DNA of 8,629 nucleotides from Mycobacterium sp. (GTDB taxonomy: Bacteria; Actinomycetota; Actinomycetes; Mycobacteriales; Mycobacteriaceae), in the NCBI GenBank assembly GCA_025965815.1, contig JAOPWF010000573.1, positions 1 through 8,629 of the forward strand. The letters run 5' to 3'. Positions 1 to 5,810 of this stretch are shown piece after piece. The notes under the pieces were generated by a model. The model made no database searches. It saw only the letters and a list, made by a program, of their open reading frames with translations, and was not told the origin of the DNA. The position numbers and the translations under genes are program-made. The stretch's first letter is position 1, and every line of letters begins with the position of its first letter.

Positions 1-276
1 TACGCCTTCCGGCCCGACGCCGCGCAACAGCCCGCCGTCGTAGTCCTGGCGCAGCGGATGGGACTGCCGGAGGATGACCGCGCCGTGCAGTTGGTGTCCG
101 ACACCTGGTCGATCATTATGTCAACGGCGTGCCGGGGACTCGGCACCGCCGGTAGCGAACCCGCCGAGCCGGAGATAGTGTGCGAGCGGAACAAGTCGAC
201 CTTCGCGCTATTCACGAAGCTGTGCTCGCCCTGGCATGCCGACGGGCGGCCCCCCGCGGGCGCGTTACCGGGATAA
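1..276 (+). CDS. 3' end of an unrecognised protein (5' truncated)
   Basis: Reading frame 1 is open from the first base of the window to a TAA at 274-276, giving 91 residues of a protein whose start lies upstream. Most third codon positions are G or C in the first 38 codons, and the other two plus-strand frames are interrupted early, so I take it as genuinely coding. The fragment has a probable helical stretch (residues about 29-40, containing LVSDTWSIIM) and then a Cys-, Pro- and Gly-containing tail with low predicted order. Three cysteines are present (in ACRG, IVCER and KLCSP). I do not recognise a family. A C-terminal effector part of a small regulator is possible but nothing shows it. It ends 56 nt before gltA2 on the same strand, so read-through into gltA2 is possible. 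Confidence 0.5.
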   Translation, partial: YAFRPDAAQQPAVVVLAQRMGLPEDDRAVQLVSDTWSIIMSTACRGLGTAGSEPAEPEIVCERNKSTFALFTKLCSPWHADGRPPAGALPG

Positions 277-280
277 CGAC

Positions 281-329
281 TACCTTGCAGGTGGGCACAT
301 TTCCAACCCTCAGCAGCGAAGAAGGGATT
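281..329 (+). promoter_or_regulatory. Possible -10 element and ribosome binding site of gltA2
   Basis: A TANNNT-type hexamer, TACCTT, lies at 281-286 just after the stop of the upstream gene, with no convincing -35. It would start a transcript near 292-294 with a leader of about 40 nt. A good purine-rich Shine-Dalgarno, GAAGAAGGGA, lies at about 318-327, six nt before the GTG at 333. The ribosome binding site is convincing and fixes the gltA2 start; the -10 is only a pattern match. Confidence 0.45.
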
Positions 330-332
330 CCC

Positions 333-1640
333 GTGGCCGACGATTCATCGACATCTGACGAGGTCGCCACCCTCCGGTATCCGGGGGGCGAGCTGGACCT
401 GCAGATCGTCAAGGCGACGGAGGGAGCCGATGGCATCGCCCTGGGTTCGCTGCTGTCCAAGACGGGCTACACCACATACGATCCTGGGTTCGTCAACACC
501 GCCTCGACCAAGAGCGCCATCACCTACATCGACGGTGACGCGGGCATCCTGCGCTACCGCGGCTATCCGATCGAACAGCTCGCCGAGAAGTCCACCTTCA
601 TCGAGGTCAGTTACCTGCTGATCTACGGCGAGCTGCCGACCGCCGAGCAGTTGGAAGCCTTCACCACCCAGATCCAGCGGCACACCCTGCTGCACGAGGA
701 CCTCAAGCGCTTCTTCGACGGCTTCCCGCGCAACGCCCATCCGATGCCGGTGCTGTCCAGCGCCGTCAACGCGCTGTCCGCGTACTACCAGGACTCGCTG
801 GACCCGTTCGACCCCGAGCAGGTGGAGTTGTCGACCATCCGTCTGCTGGCCAAGCTGCCGACCATCGCCGCCTACGCCTACAAGAAGTCGGTCGGACAGC
901 CGTTCCTCTACCCCGACAACTCGCTGACGTTGGTGGAGAACTTCCTGCGGATGACATTCGGCTTCCCCGCCGAGCCCTACGAGGTCGACCCCGAGATCGT
1001 CCGGGCGCTGGACATGCTGCTGATCTTGCACGCCGACCACGAGCAGAACTGCTCCACGTCCACGGTGCGCCTGGTCGGCTCGTCGCAGGCCAACCTGTTC
1101 ACCTCGATCTCCGGCGGCATCAATGCGCTGTGGGGCCCGCTGCACGGGGGTGCCAACCAGTCCGTGCTGGAGATGCTCGAGAAGATCCGCCACGAGGGCG
1201 GCGACGTCCGCGAGTTCGTCCGAAAGGTGAAGAACCGCGAGGACAGCGTGAAGCTGATGGGCTTCGGGCACCGGGTCTACAAGAACTACGACCCGCGCGC
1301 CCGCATCGTGAAGGAGCAGGCCGACAAGATTCTGGGCAAGCTCGGCGGCGACGACCAGCTGCTGGACATCGCGAAGGCACTGGAAGAGGCGGCGCTGACC
1401 GATGACTACTTCGTCGAGCGCAAGCTGTATCCGAACGTCGACTTCTACACCGGCCTGATCTACCGTGCGATCGGCTTCCCGACCCGGATGTTCACCGTGC
1501 TGTTCGCGCTGGGTCGGCTGCCGGGCTGGATCGCGCACTGGCGCGAGATGCACGACGAGGGCGGCGGCAAGATCGGCCGTCCGCGCCAGATCTACACCGG
1601 CTACACCGAGCGCGACTACGCCGCGATCGGCGGCCGGTAG
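333..1640 (+). CDS. gltA2: Citrate synthase (type II, GltA2)
   Basis: Cytoplasmic citrate synthase, condensing acetyl-CoA with oxaloacetate to give citrate at the entry of the TCA cycle. The 435-residue product matches M. tuberculosis GltA2 (Rv0896, 431 aa) closely along its whole length as I remember it. Visible family features are the HADHEQN segment (H233-N239), the catalytic-type histidines H271 in GPLHGGANQ and H313 in GFGHRVYK, the aspartate D370 in YPNVDFYTG, and the C-terminal [11 protein letters not shown] and RPRQIYTG blocks. The GTG at 333 is chosen because it gives the expected N-terminus (ADDSS... leading to TLRYPGGE) and follows a good Shine-Dalgarno. The frame is open back to 180, but that segment overlaps the upstream gene and does not resemble the family. 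The next gene, on the same strand, starts 72 nt downstream. The key residues listed above are present. Confidence 0.97.
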   Translation: MADDSSTSDEVATLRYPGGELDLQIVKATEGADGIALGSLLSKTGYTTYDPGFVNTASTKSAITYIDGDAGILRYRGYPIEQLAEKSTFIEVSYLLIYGELPTAEQLEAFTTQIQRHTLLHEDLKRFFDGFPRNAHPMPVLSSAVNALSAYYQDSLDPFDPEQVELSTIRLLAKLPTIAAYAYKKSVGQPFLYPDNSLTLVENFLRMTFGFPAEPYEVDPEIVRALDMLLILHADHEQNCSTSTVRLVGSSQANLFTSISGGINALWGPLHGGANQSVLEMLEKIRHEGGDVREFVRKVKNREDSVKLMGFGHRVYKNYDPRARIVKEQADKILGKLGGDDQLLDIAKALEEAALTDDYFVERKLYPNVDFYTGLIYRAIGFPTRMFTVLFALGRLPGWIAHWREMHDEGGGKIGRPRQIYTGYTERDYAAIGGR

Positions 1641-1686
1641 CTCGTCTGACTGCGATTCATCTCACCCCGGAGCCGCTTGCCAGGTG

Positions 1687-1717
1687 ATTAGTTGTAGTTT
1701 CACAATTGTTATGTGAA
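1687..1717 (+). promoter_or_regulatory. AT-rich inverted repeats over the MFS start: candidate MarR operator and promoter
   Basis: The end of the 72-nt gap after gltA2 changes abruptly to AT-rich sequence. Arms TTCACA (1699-1704) and TGTGAA (1712-1717) are perfect inverted repeats around a 7-nt spacer. A smaller perfect palindrome, ACAATTGT (1702-1709), is nested between them, and a weaker TTGT/ACAA pair lies at 1692-1695 and 1702-1705. The GTG start of the MFS gene (1713-1715) lies inside the right arm. A TANNNT hexamer, TAGTTT, occurs at 1695-1700, so any transcript would have a leader of only a few bases. MarR repressors typically bind short AT-rich palindromes over the promoter of their own operon, and a MarR gene is the next-but-one feature. 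Binding is inferred, not shown. Confidence 0.45.
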
Positions 1718-3170
1718 TGAAACTGTCAGCACGCTGACTCCGCGGCGCAAGATCGTCATTCTGACGTCGTGCTGTCTGAGCCTGCTGATCGTTTCGATGG
1801 ACGCGTCGATCGTCAACGTCGCCATCCCCTCCATCCGGGCCGACCTGCACGCTTCGGCATCGCAGATGCAGTGGGTCATCGACATTTACACCCTGGTGCT
1901 GGCGTCGCTGCTGATGTTGTCCGGCGCGACGGGCGACCGATTCGGCCGCAGGCGGGTGTTCCAGATCGGCCTGACGATTTTCGCGGCCGGATCGCTGCTG
2001 TGCAGCCTCGCGCCCGGCATCGAGACGCTGATCGCTGCCCGCTTCATCCAGGGGATCGGCGGATCGATGCTCAATCCGGTCGCGCTGTCGATCATCACGC
2101 AGGTGTTCACCGGCCGGGTTGAGCGGGCCCGCGCCGTCGGTGCCTGGGGTGCGGTCATCGGTATCGCGATGGCGCTCGGCCCGGTGGTGGGCGGAACGCT
2201 TATCGACCTCATCAGCTGGCGCGCGGTGTTCTGGATCAACCTGCCGATCTGCGCCGCGGCGATCATCCTCACCGCGCTGTTCGTTCCGGAGACCAAGTCC
2301 GCGACGATGCGCAACATCGACCCGGTCGGGCAGGCGCTCGCCGTCACCTTCCTGTTCGGTGTGGTGTTCGCGCTCATCGAAGGTCCGGGCATGGGCTGGG
2401 CCAACACTCGCACCCTGGTGGTCCTCGTCGCTGCGGTGCTGGCCTTCATGGCCTTCCTCCGGTACGAGAAGCGACGCCGCGATCCATTTGTGGACCTGCG
2501 CTTCTTCCGCAGCGTTCCGTTCGCGTCGGCAACGCTGACCGCGGTGTGCGCCTTCGCCGCCTGGGGGGCGTTCCTGTTCATGATGGCGTTGTACCTGCAG
2601 GGGCAACGACACTATTCCGCCGTGCACACCGGATTGATCTACCTGCCGATCGCCGTTGGCGCCCTGGTGTTCTCGCCGCTTTCGGGTCGGCTGGTCGGCC
2701 GGTTCGGCGCGCGCCCGTCGCTGCTGACCGCCGGAATACTCATCACGGCCGCGTCGGTGATGTTGACCGGCCTGACCGAGACGACGCCCGTCTGGGCGCT
2801 GCTGGCGGTGTTCGCGGTGTTCGGTATCGGGTTCGCGATGGTGAACGCACCCATCACCAACACGGCCGTCAGCGGAATGCCGACCGACCGGGCCGGGGCG
2901 GCCGCGGCCGTCACCTCCACCAGCCGGCAGGTCGGTGTGAGTATCGGTGTGGCGCTGTGTGGTTCGGTCGCCGGGGCGGCGCTGTCCGCCTCCGGCATCG
3001 ACTTCGCGGCGGCCGCTCGACCGCTGTGGATTGTGTGCGTCGGTGTGGGGCTTTCCATCACGGCGCTCGCCATGATCTCGACGTCGTCCCGCGCGATCCG
3101 GTCGGCTGAGCGGGTGGCCCCGCTGGTGGCCGGAATGGATCCGCAGTTAGCGGGTGTCCGTGTCGCGTAA
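1713..3170 (+). CDS. MFS drug-efflux transporter, DHA2 (EmrB/QacA) family
   Basis: Inner-membrane proton-coupled exporter of the 14-helix DHA2 branch of the major facilitator superfamily; the substrate cannot be read from the sequence. The 485 residues show about 14 hydrophobic helices (roughly 13-33, 47-69, 82-100, 105-128, 139-160, 170-190, 205-223, 233-250, 270-292, 305-325, 335-355, 360-380, 400-425, 437-457). Motif D1 is SMDASIVNVAIPSI (28-41, acidic D30), motif A is GDRFGRRR (74-81), and the antiporter motif C ends in GPVVGG (156-161). The start is the GTG at 1713, the only standard start between the in-frame stop at 1695 and the first helix; no Shine-Dalgarno precedes it. The 3' end overlaps the marR gene by 17 nt, so the two are one transcription unit. 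This is the classic arrangement of a drug-inducible exporter with its own repressor. In M. tuberculosis this pair is absent between gltA2 and Rv0897c, so it is probably an accessory insertion. Confidence 0.92.
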   Translation: MNETVSTLTPRRKIVILTSCCLSLLIVSMDASIVNVAIPSIRADLHASASQMQWVIDIYTLVLASLLMLSGATGDRFGRRRVFQIGLTIFAAGSLLCSLAPGIETLIAARFIQGIGGSMLNPVALSIITQVFTGRVERARAVGAWGAVIGIAMALGPVVGGTLIDLISWRAVFWINLPICAAAIILTALFVPETKSATMRNIDPVGQALAVTFLFGVVFALIEGPGMGWANTRTLVVLVAAVLAFMAFLRYEKRRRDPFVDLRFFRSVPFASATLTAVCAFAAWGAFLFMMALYLQGQRHYSAVHTGLIYLPIAVGALVFSPLSGRLVGRFGARPSLLTAGILITAASVMLTGLTETTPVWALLAVFAVFGIGFAMVNAPITNTAVSGMPTDRAGAAAAVTSTSRQVGVSIGVALCGSVAGAALSASGIDFAAAARPLWIVCVGVGLSITALAMISTSSRAIRSAERVAPLVAGMDPQLAGVRVA

Positions 3171-3576
3171 TCCGCAGGCCGACCGAGCCTGGTGCACCAT
3201 GGCCACGCTGGTGATCGACAACAGGGACAGCTGGCGGCGGTCCGTGGTGGAGGAGACCGGCCTGCCGTTCAGCCGGATCCGAATTCTGCGGCGACTGGCG
3301 AAGCAGCCTCTGACGGTGAAGCAGGTAGCGGCCGCGGCCACCATCGACGCGCCCGCGGCCACCGTGGCGATCAACGACCTCCAAGAGCGCGGACTGGTTG
3401 TGCGCCAGACGGATCCGACCAACCGGCGGTGCAAGCTGGTGTCGCTCACCGACGCCGGCCGCCGCACCGTGGCCACGGTGGAGGCGGTCGACGACCCAGC
3501 CCCCACCGGCCTGGCAGCGCTGAGCGACGACGACATCGCCACGCTGCAGGCGATCCTGGACCGGTTGTCGAATTAG
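3154..3576 (+). CDS. MarR-family transcriptional regulator
   Basis: A 140-residue winged helix-turn-helix regulator, the usual size for MarR dimers. Helices at about 38-62 ([12 protein letters not shown], then [10 protein letters not shown]) lead to a recognition-helix region at about 65-80 ([16 protein letters not shown]). The beta wing is at about 84-102, with the DPTNRR turn and the typical SLTDAG end. The N- and C-terminal helices would form the dimer interface. The GTG at 3154 lies inside the last codons of the MFS gene (17-nt overlap), indicating translational coupling; a second GTG at 3160 is an alternative. The likely role is ligand-responsive repression of the MFS-marR operon, with the inverted repeats at 1687-1717 as candidate operator; this is inferred from gene order. 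Its stop (TAG, 3574-3576) overlaps the stop of the convergent oxidoreductase. The effector ligand is unknown. Confidence 0.9.
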   Translation: MSVSRNPQADRAWCTMATLVIDNRDSWRRSVVEETGLPFSRIRILRRLAKQPLTVKQVAAAATIDAPAATVAINDLQERGLVVRQTDPTNRRCKLVSLTDAGRRTVATVEAVDDPAPTGLAALSDDDIATLQAILDRLSN

Positions 3577-5135
3577 CTCTCCAGCACGGCCATCGCGGCG
3601 TTGTGGCCGCCGATACCAGATACCGCGCCTCCGCGGCGGGAACCTGCGCCGCACAACAGGATCCGGTCATGACCGGTCGCCACGCCCCAGCGCTTCGCCG
3701 CGGTGTCGAGGGCATCGTCGTCCTCGGCGAACGGCCACGTCAACGCGCCGTGGAAGATATTGCCGCCGGTCATACCCAGCGCCCGCTCCAGATCGACGGT
3801 CGTATTGGCCTCGATGCACATCGCGCCGCGGGCGTCGCTCATGAGCACGTCCTCGATCGGCTCGGCGAGAACCGAATTCAGCGACGTCAGCACGGCGGCG
3901 GTCAATTCGTCGCGGATAGCGTCCGGGTCGGCGCCCGCCGCCAGGTGATGCGGGGTGTGCAGCCCGAACACCGTCAGCGTTTGGGCGCCGGACTCGCGCA
4001 GTTCGTCGGACAGGATGCTGGAGTCGCTCAGCGAATGGCAGTAGATCTCGCACGGCAACGGGTCGGGGACGCCACCGCCCGCGGCCGTGGTGTACGCGGC
4101 GTCGAGCTGGCTCCAGGTCTCGTTGATGTGGAAGGTGCCGCCGAACGCCTGCTCGGCGGTCACCGTGTCGTCACGCAGCCGCGGCAGCCGCCGCAGCATC
4201 AGGTTGACCTTGACCTGCGCACCAGGTGCAAGATCGGGCGGCGCCTCGCCCAGCAGGCCGGCCAGCACGACGGGCGTGACGTTGGACAGCACGAAGCGGG
4301 CCGTGACGCGATGGTCGCCGTCGCCGAGGCGATAGCGCACCTCGCCGTCCGGATCGATGGCGTAAACCTCTGCGCCGGTGACGATATCGACGCCCTGCGC
4401 GCAAGCCGAAGCGGCCAGGGCGCCGCTCACCGCTCCCATGCCGCCGATCGGCACGTCCCAGTCGCCGGTGCCGCCACCGATCAGGTGATACAAGAAGCAG
4501 ACGTTCTGCAGCAGTGACTCGTCGTCGACGCGGGCGAAGGTGCCGATCAACGCGTCGGTGGCAAGGACGCCGCGCACCAGATCGTTGTTCACCGCGTCGG
4601 TGATCGCGTGACCGATCGGACGGCAGATCATGTCCTGCCACACTGCCTCGGCATTGGGATCGCCGCAGACAAGCACGCGGTGGCGGGCGTCCGAGCGGCG
4701 CAGCAGTGGTTCGGTCAGCGTCGGCCACAGCCGCTGCGTCAGGATTCCGCAGCGCCGGTAGAACTCGGCGAACCGGACCGCGTCGGCTTCGGCGCCGATC
4801 GCGTCGAACCGACTTTCCGGCCCGACCAGCAGACCGGACCGGCCACCGGTTGCAGGATCGGGGGTGTAGGAGGAGTAGCGGCGCCCGGCCAGCCGCACGC
4901 GCACGCCGAGGTCATCGATGATGCGCCGGGGAAGCAGGCTGACCAGGTACGAGTAGCGCGACAGTCGGGCGTCGACGCCGTCGAAGGCCTGCGCCGACAC
5001 CGCGGCCCCGCCGACGTGGTCAAGCCGTTCCAGAACCCGTACCCGCAGCCCGCTGCGGGCCAGGTAGGCGGCGGCGACCAGGCCGTTGTGGCCGCCGCCG
5101 ACAACTACGACATCGAGATCAGGATCAGCGGTCAC
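3573..5135 (-). CDS. FAD-dependent oxidoreductase, PYROXD2/CrtI-like (Rv0897c orthologue)
   Basis: A 520-residue flavoprotein of the phytoene dehydrogenase-like amine-oxidase superfamily (COG1233 type), matching the position and general sequence of M. tuberculosis Rv0897c. The N-terminal Rossmann fold carries the GxGxxG dinucleotide motif in [12 protein letters not shown] (11-22; G13, G15, G18). The ADP-ribose-binding acidic residue E36 follows, in [10 protein letters not shown]. The C-terminal flavin-contacting block is [13 protein letters not shown] (about 502-514). There is no signal peptide or membrane segment, so it is likely cytoplasmic. The substrate is unknown; the resemblance to carotenoid desaturases does not by itself imply carotenoid synthesis, and no crtB or crtE is nearby. 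It starts with GTG at 5135, three nt after the DUF2630 stop, so the two are cotranscribed and probably translationally coupled. No strong Shine-Dalgarno is visible. It converges on marR with a 4-bp stop overlap. Confidence 0.92.
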   Translation of the reverse strand: MTADPDLDVVVVGGGHNGLVAAAYLARSGLRVRVLERLDHVGGAAVSAQAFDGVDARLSRYSYLVSLLPRRIIDDLGVRVRLAGRRYSSYTPDPATGGRSGLLVGPESRFDAIGAEADAVRFAEFYRRCGILTQRLWPTLTEPLLRRSDARHRVLVCGDPNAEAVWQDMICRPIGHAITDAVNNDLVRGVLATDALIGTFARVDDESLLQNVCFLYHLIGGGTGDWDVPIGGMGAVSGALAASACAQGVDIVTGAEVYAIDPDGEVRYRLGDGDHRVTARFVLSNVTPVVLAGLLGEAPPDLAPGAQVKVNLMLRRLPRLRDDTVTAEQAFGGTFHINETWSQLDAAYTTAAGGGVPDPLPCEIYCHSLSDSSILSDELRESGAQTLTVFGLHTPHHLAAGADPDAIRDELTAAVLTSLNSVLAEPIEDVLMSDARGAMCIEANTTVDLERALGMTGGNIFHGALTWPFAEDDDALDTAAKRWGVATGHDRILLCGAGSRRGGAVSGIGGHNAAMAVLES

Positions 5136-5138
5136 GAG

Positions 5139-5387
5139 TCAGCTGAGATAGCCCTCGACCTCATCGGCCGGCCGTGGCCTGGCTTCCCGCGGGTCGCCAC
5201 CGGTCTCACGCAGTGCGCGGCGTTGCCGCAACAGGTCCCAGCACTGGTCAAGGGCAACCTCGATGGCGCGCAGGCGCTGGTGCTCCTCGGACTCGCTGAT
5301 CTCATGGTGTTGCAGGCGTTCACGCAGCTCTTTCTCCTCCTCGACGAGTTCGTTGATCCGCGCCAGGGTGTCTTTGTCTTGTGCCAC
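5139..5387 (-). CDS. DUF2630 family small coiled-coil protein (Rv0898c orthologue)
   Basis: An 82-residue, highly charged protein resembling M. tuberculosis Rv0898c (87 aa), DUF2630 family; no biochemical function is known to me. Residues about 5-60 form a probable two-helix coiled coil (NELVEEEKELRERL, then EEHQRLRAIEVALDQCWDLL). They end in the conserved block LLRQRRALRETGGDP (52-66), followed by a short tail. The GTG at 5387 gives the N-terminus expected for the family (AQDKDTLARINELV); the frame is open upstream but would then run into the divergent FKBP gene. No good Shine-Dalgarno precedes the start. A perfect palindrome overlies the start codon (5385-5397). It is first in an operon with the flavoprotein gene, three nt apart, which suggests linked function but does not establish it. 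Confidence 0.9.
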   Translation of the reverse strand: MAQDKDTLARINELVEEEKELRERLQHHEISESEEHQRLRAIEVALDQCWDLLRQRRALRETGGDPREARPRPADEVEGYLS

Positions 5388-5397
5388 TGGTCCAGTG
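5385..5397. promoter_or_regulatory. Perfect 13-bp palindrome over the DUF2630 start: candidate operator
   Basis: CACTGG-T-CCAGTG is a perfect inverted repeat with 6-bp arms and one central base. The first three bases are the complement of the GTG start codon of the DUF2630 gene. It lies in the 60-nt divergent region between that gene and the FKBP gene, about 40 bp upstream of the FKBP -10. A bound regulator could affect the minus-strand operon and perhaps the FKBP promoter. It could also form a short hairpin at the start codon in RNA. No regulator is known to me for this motif, and a chance match is possible. Confidence 0.35.
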
Positions 5398-5435
5398 TGC
5401 CCGTTGGCGGCCGCGGAACACATCCGCCCGGGGGC

Positions 5436-5448
5436 TACCGTTGGCGCG
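5436..5448 (+). promoter_or_regulatory. -10 element for a leaderless FKBP transcript
   Basis: TACCGT at 5436-5441 fits the mycobacterial TANNNT -10 consensus. It is followed by six bases and then the GTG start codon at 5448, the spacing expected if transcription begins on the first G of the GTG. No Shine-Dalgarno is present upstream of the GTG, which agrees with leaderless translation, a common mode in mycobacteria. There is no clear -35, which is also usual. The start site is inferred from spacing alone. Confidence 0.55.
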
Positions 5449-5810
5449 TGGCGACGAAACCTGAGATCGACTTTCCCACTGGCCCCGCGCCGGCCGAGTT
5501 GGTGATCGAGGACCTGGTGGTCGGCGACGGCGCAGAGGCCGCGCCCGGCGGCACCGTCCAGGTCCACTACCTCGGCGTCGAATACGACACCGGCGAGGAG
5601 TTCGACAGCTCGTGGAATCGGGGCGAGCCCATCGCCTTCCCGCTGCGTGGGCTGATCCAGGGCTGGCAGGACGGCATCCCCGGAATGAAGGTCGGCGGGC
5701 GCAGAAAGCTGACCATTCCGCCGGAACAGGCCTACGGTCCTGCCGGCGGCGGCCACCGGTTGTCCGGCAAGACGCTGATCTTCGTCATCGACCTGCTGGC
5801 CACCCGCTAG
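5448..5810 (+). CDS. FKBP-type peptidyl-prolyl cis-trans isomerase
   Basis: A single-domain, cytoplasmic FKBP of 120 residues that would speed cis-trans isomerisation of Xaa-Pro bonds during protein folding. The core aligns with FKBP12. Y41 is in VQVHYLG, and F52-D53 are in EEFDSSWNRGEPIAF. I70 and W73 are in LIQGWQDGIPGM, Y96 is in PPEQAYGPAG, and F112 is in TLIFVIDLL; these correspond to the hydrophobic active-site pocket. The flap before the last strand is GGGHRLSGKT instead of the IPP-type loop of FKBP12; I believe this is usual in actinobacterial members. There is no signal peptide or lipobox. The GTG at 5448 is chosen because the FKBP N-terminus begins there and a -10 hexamer sits directly before it. 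It diverges from DUF2630 and ends with a 4-bp stop overlap with prrB. In M. tuberculosis the equivalent slot holds arfABC (Rv0899-Rv0901). Confidence 0.93.
   Translation: MATKPEIDFPTGPAPAELVIEDLVVGDGAEAAPGGTVQVHYLGVEYDTGEEFDSSWNRGEPIAFPLRGLIQGWQDGIPGMKVGGRRKLTIPPEQAYGPAGGGHRLSGKTLIFVIDLLATR

Noticed and set aside
180..332. 51-codon N-terminal extension of citrate synthase
   Set aside because: It overlaps the upstream coding frame, has no family similarity, and the Shine-Dalgarno is at 318-327 before the GTG at 333.
345..1553. Long open frame of about 400 codons on the minus strand opposite gltA2
   Set aside because: Its translation is rich in His, Gln, Arg, Val and Gly with no fold-like pattern. 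It mirrors the codon bias of a certain citrate synthase gene.
1641..1686. Intrinsic terminator after gltA2
   Set aside because: I looked for a GC-rich hairpin with a T run and found none in this gap.
1662..2627. Minus-strand open frame of 321 codons opposite the MFS gene
   Set aside because: The product is Arg/His/Asp/Gln-rich low-complexity sequence, and the plus-strand frame encodes an unmistakable DHA2 transporter.
3192..4517. Plus-strand open frame of 441 codons across marR and the oxidoreductase
   Set aside because: It is out of frame with marR and antisense to a complete flavoprotein with intact FAD motifs. No domain is recognisable.
3573..5135. Carotenoid biosynthesis cluster suggested by the CrtI-like flavoprotein
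   Set aside because: No phytoene synthase, prenyl synthase or cyclase is nearby, and the protein fits the Rv0897c/PYROXD2-like group.
4608..5447. 280-codon N-terminal extension of the FKBP protein
   Set aside because: It is antisense to the oxidoreductase and DUF2630 genes. The FKBP domain and a -10 hexamer place the start at 5448.
5388..5756. N-terminal extension of the DUF2630 protein across the FKBP gene
   Set aside because: The family N-terminus begins at the GTG at 5387; the extension is antisense to FKBP.
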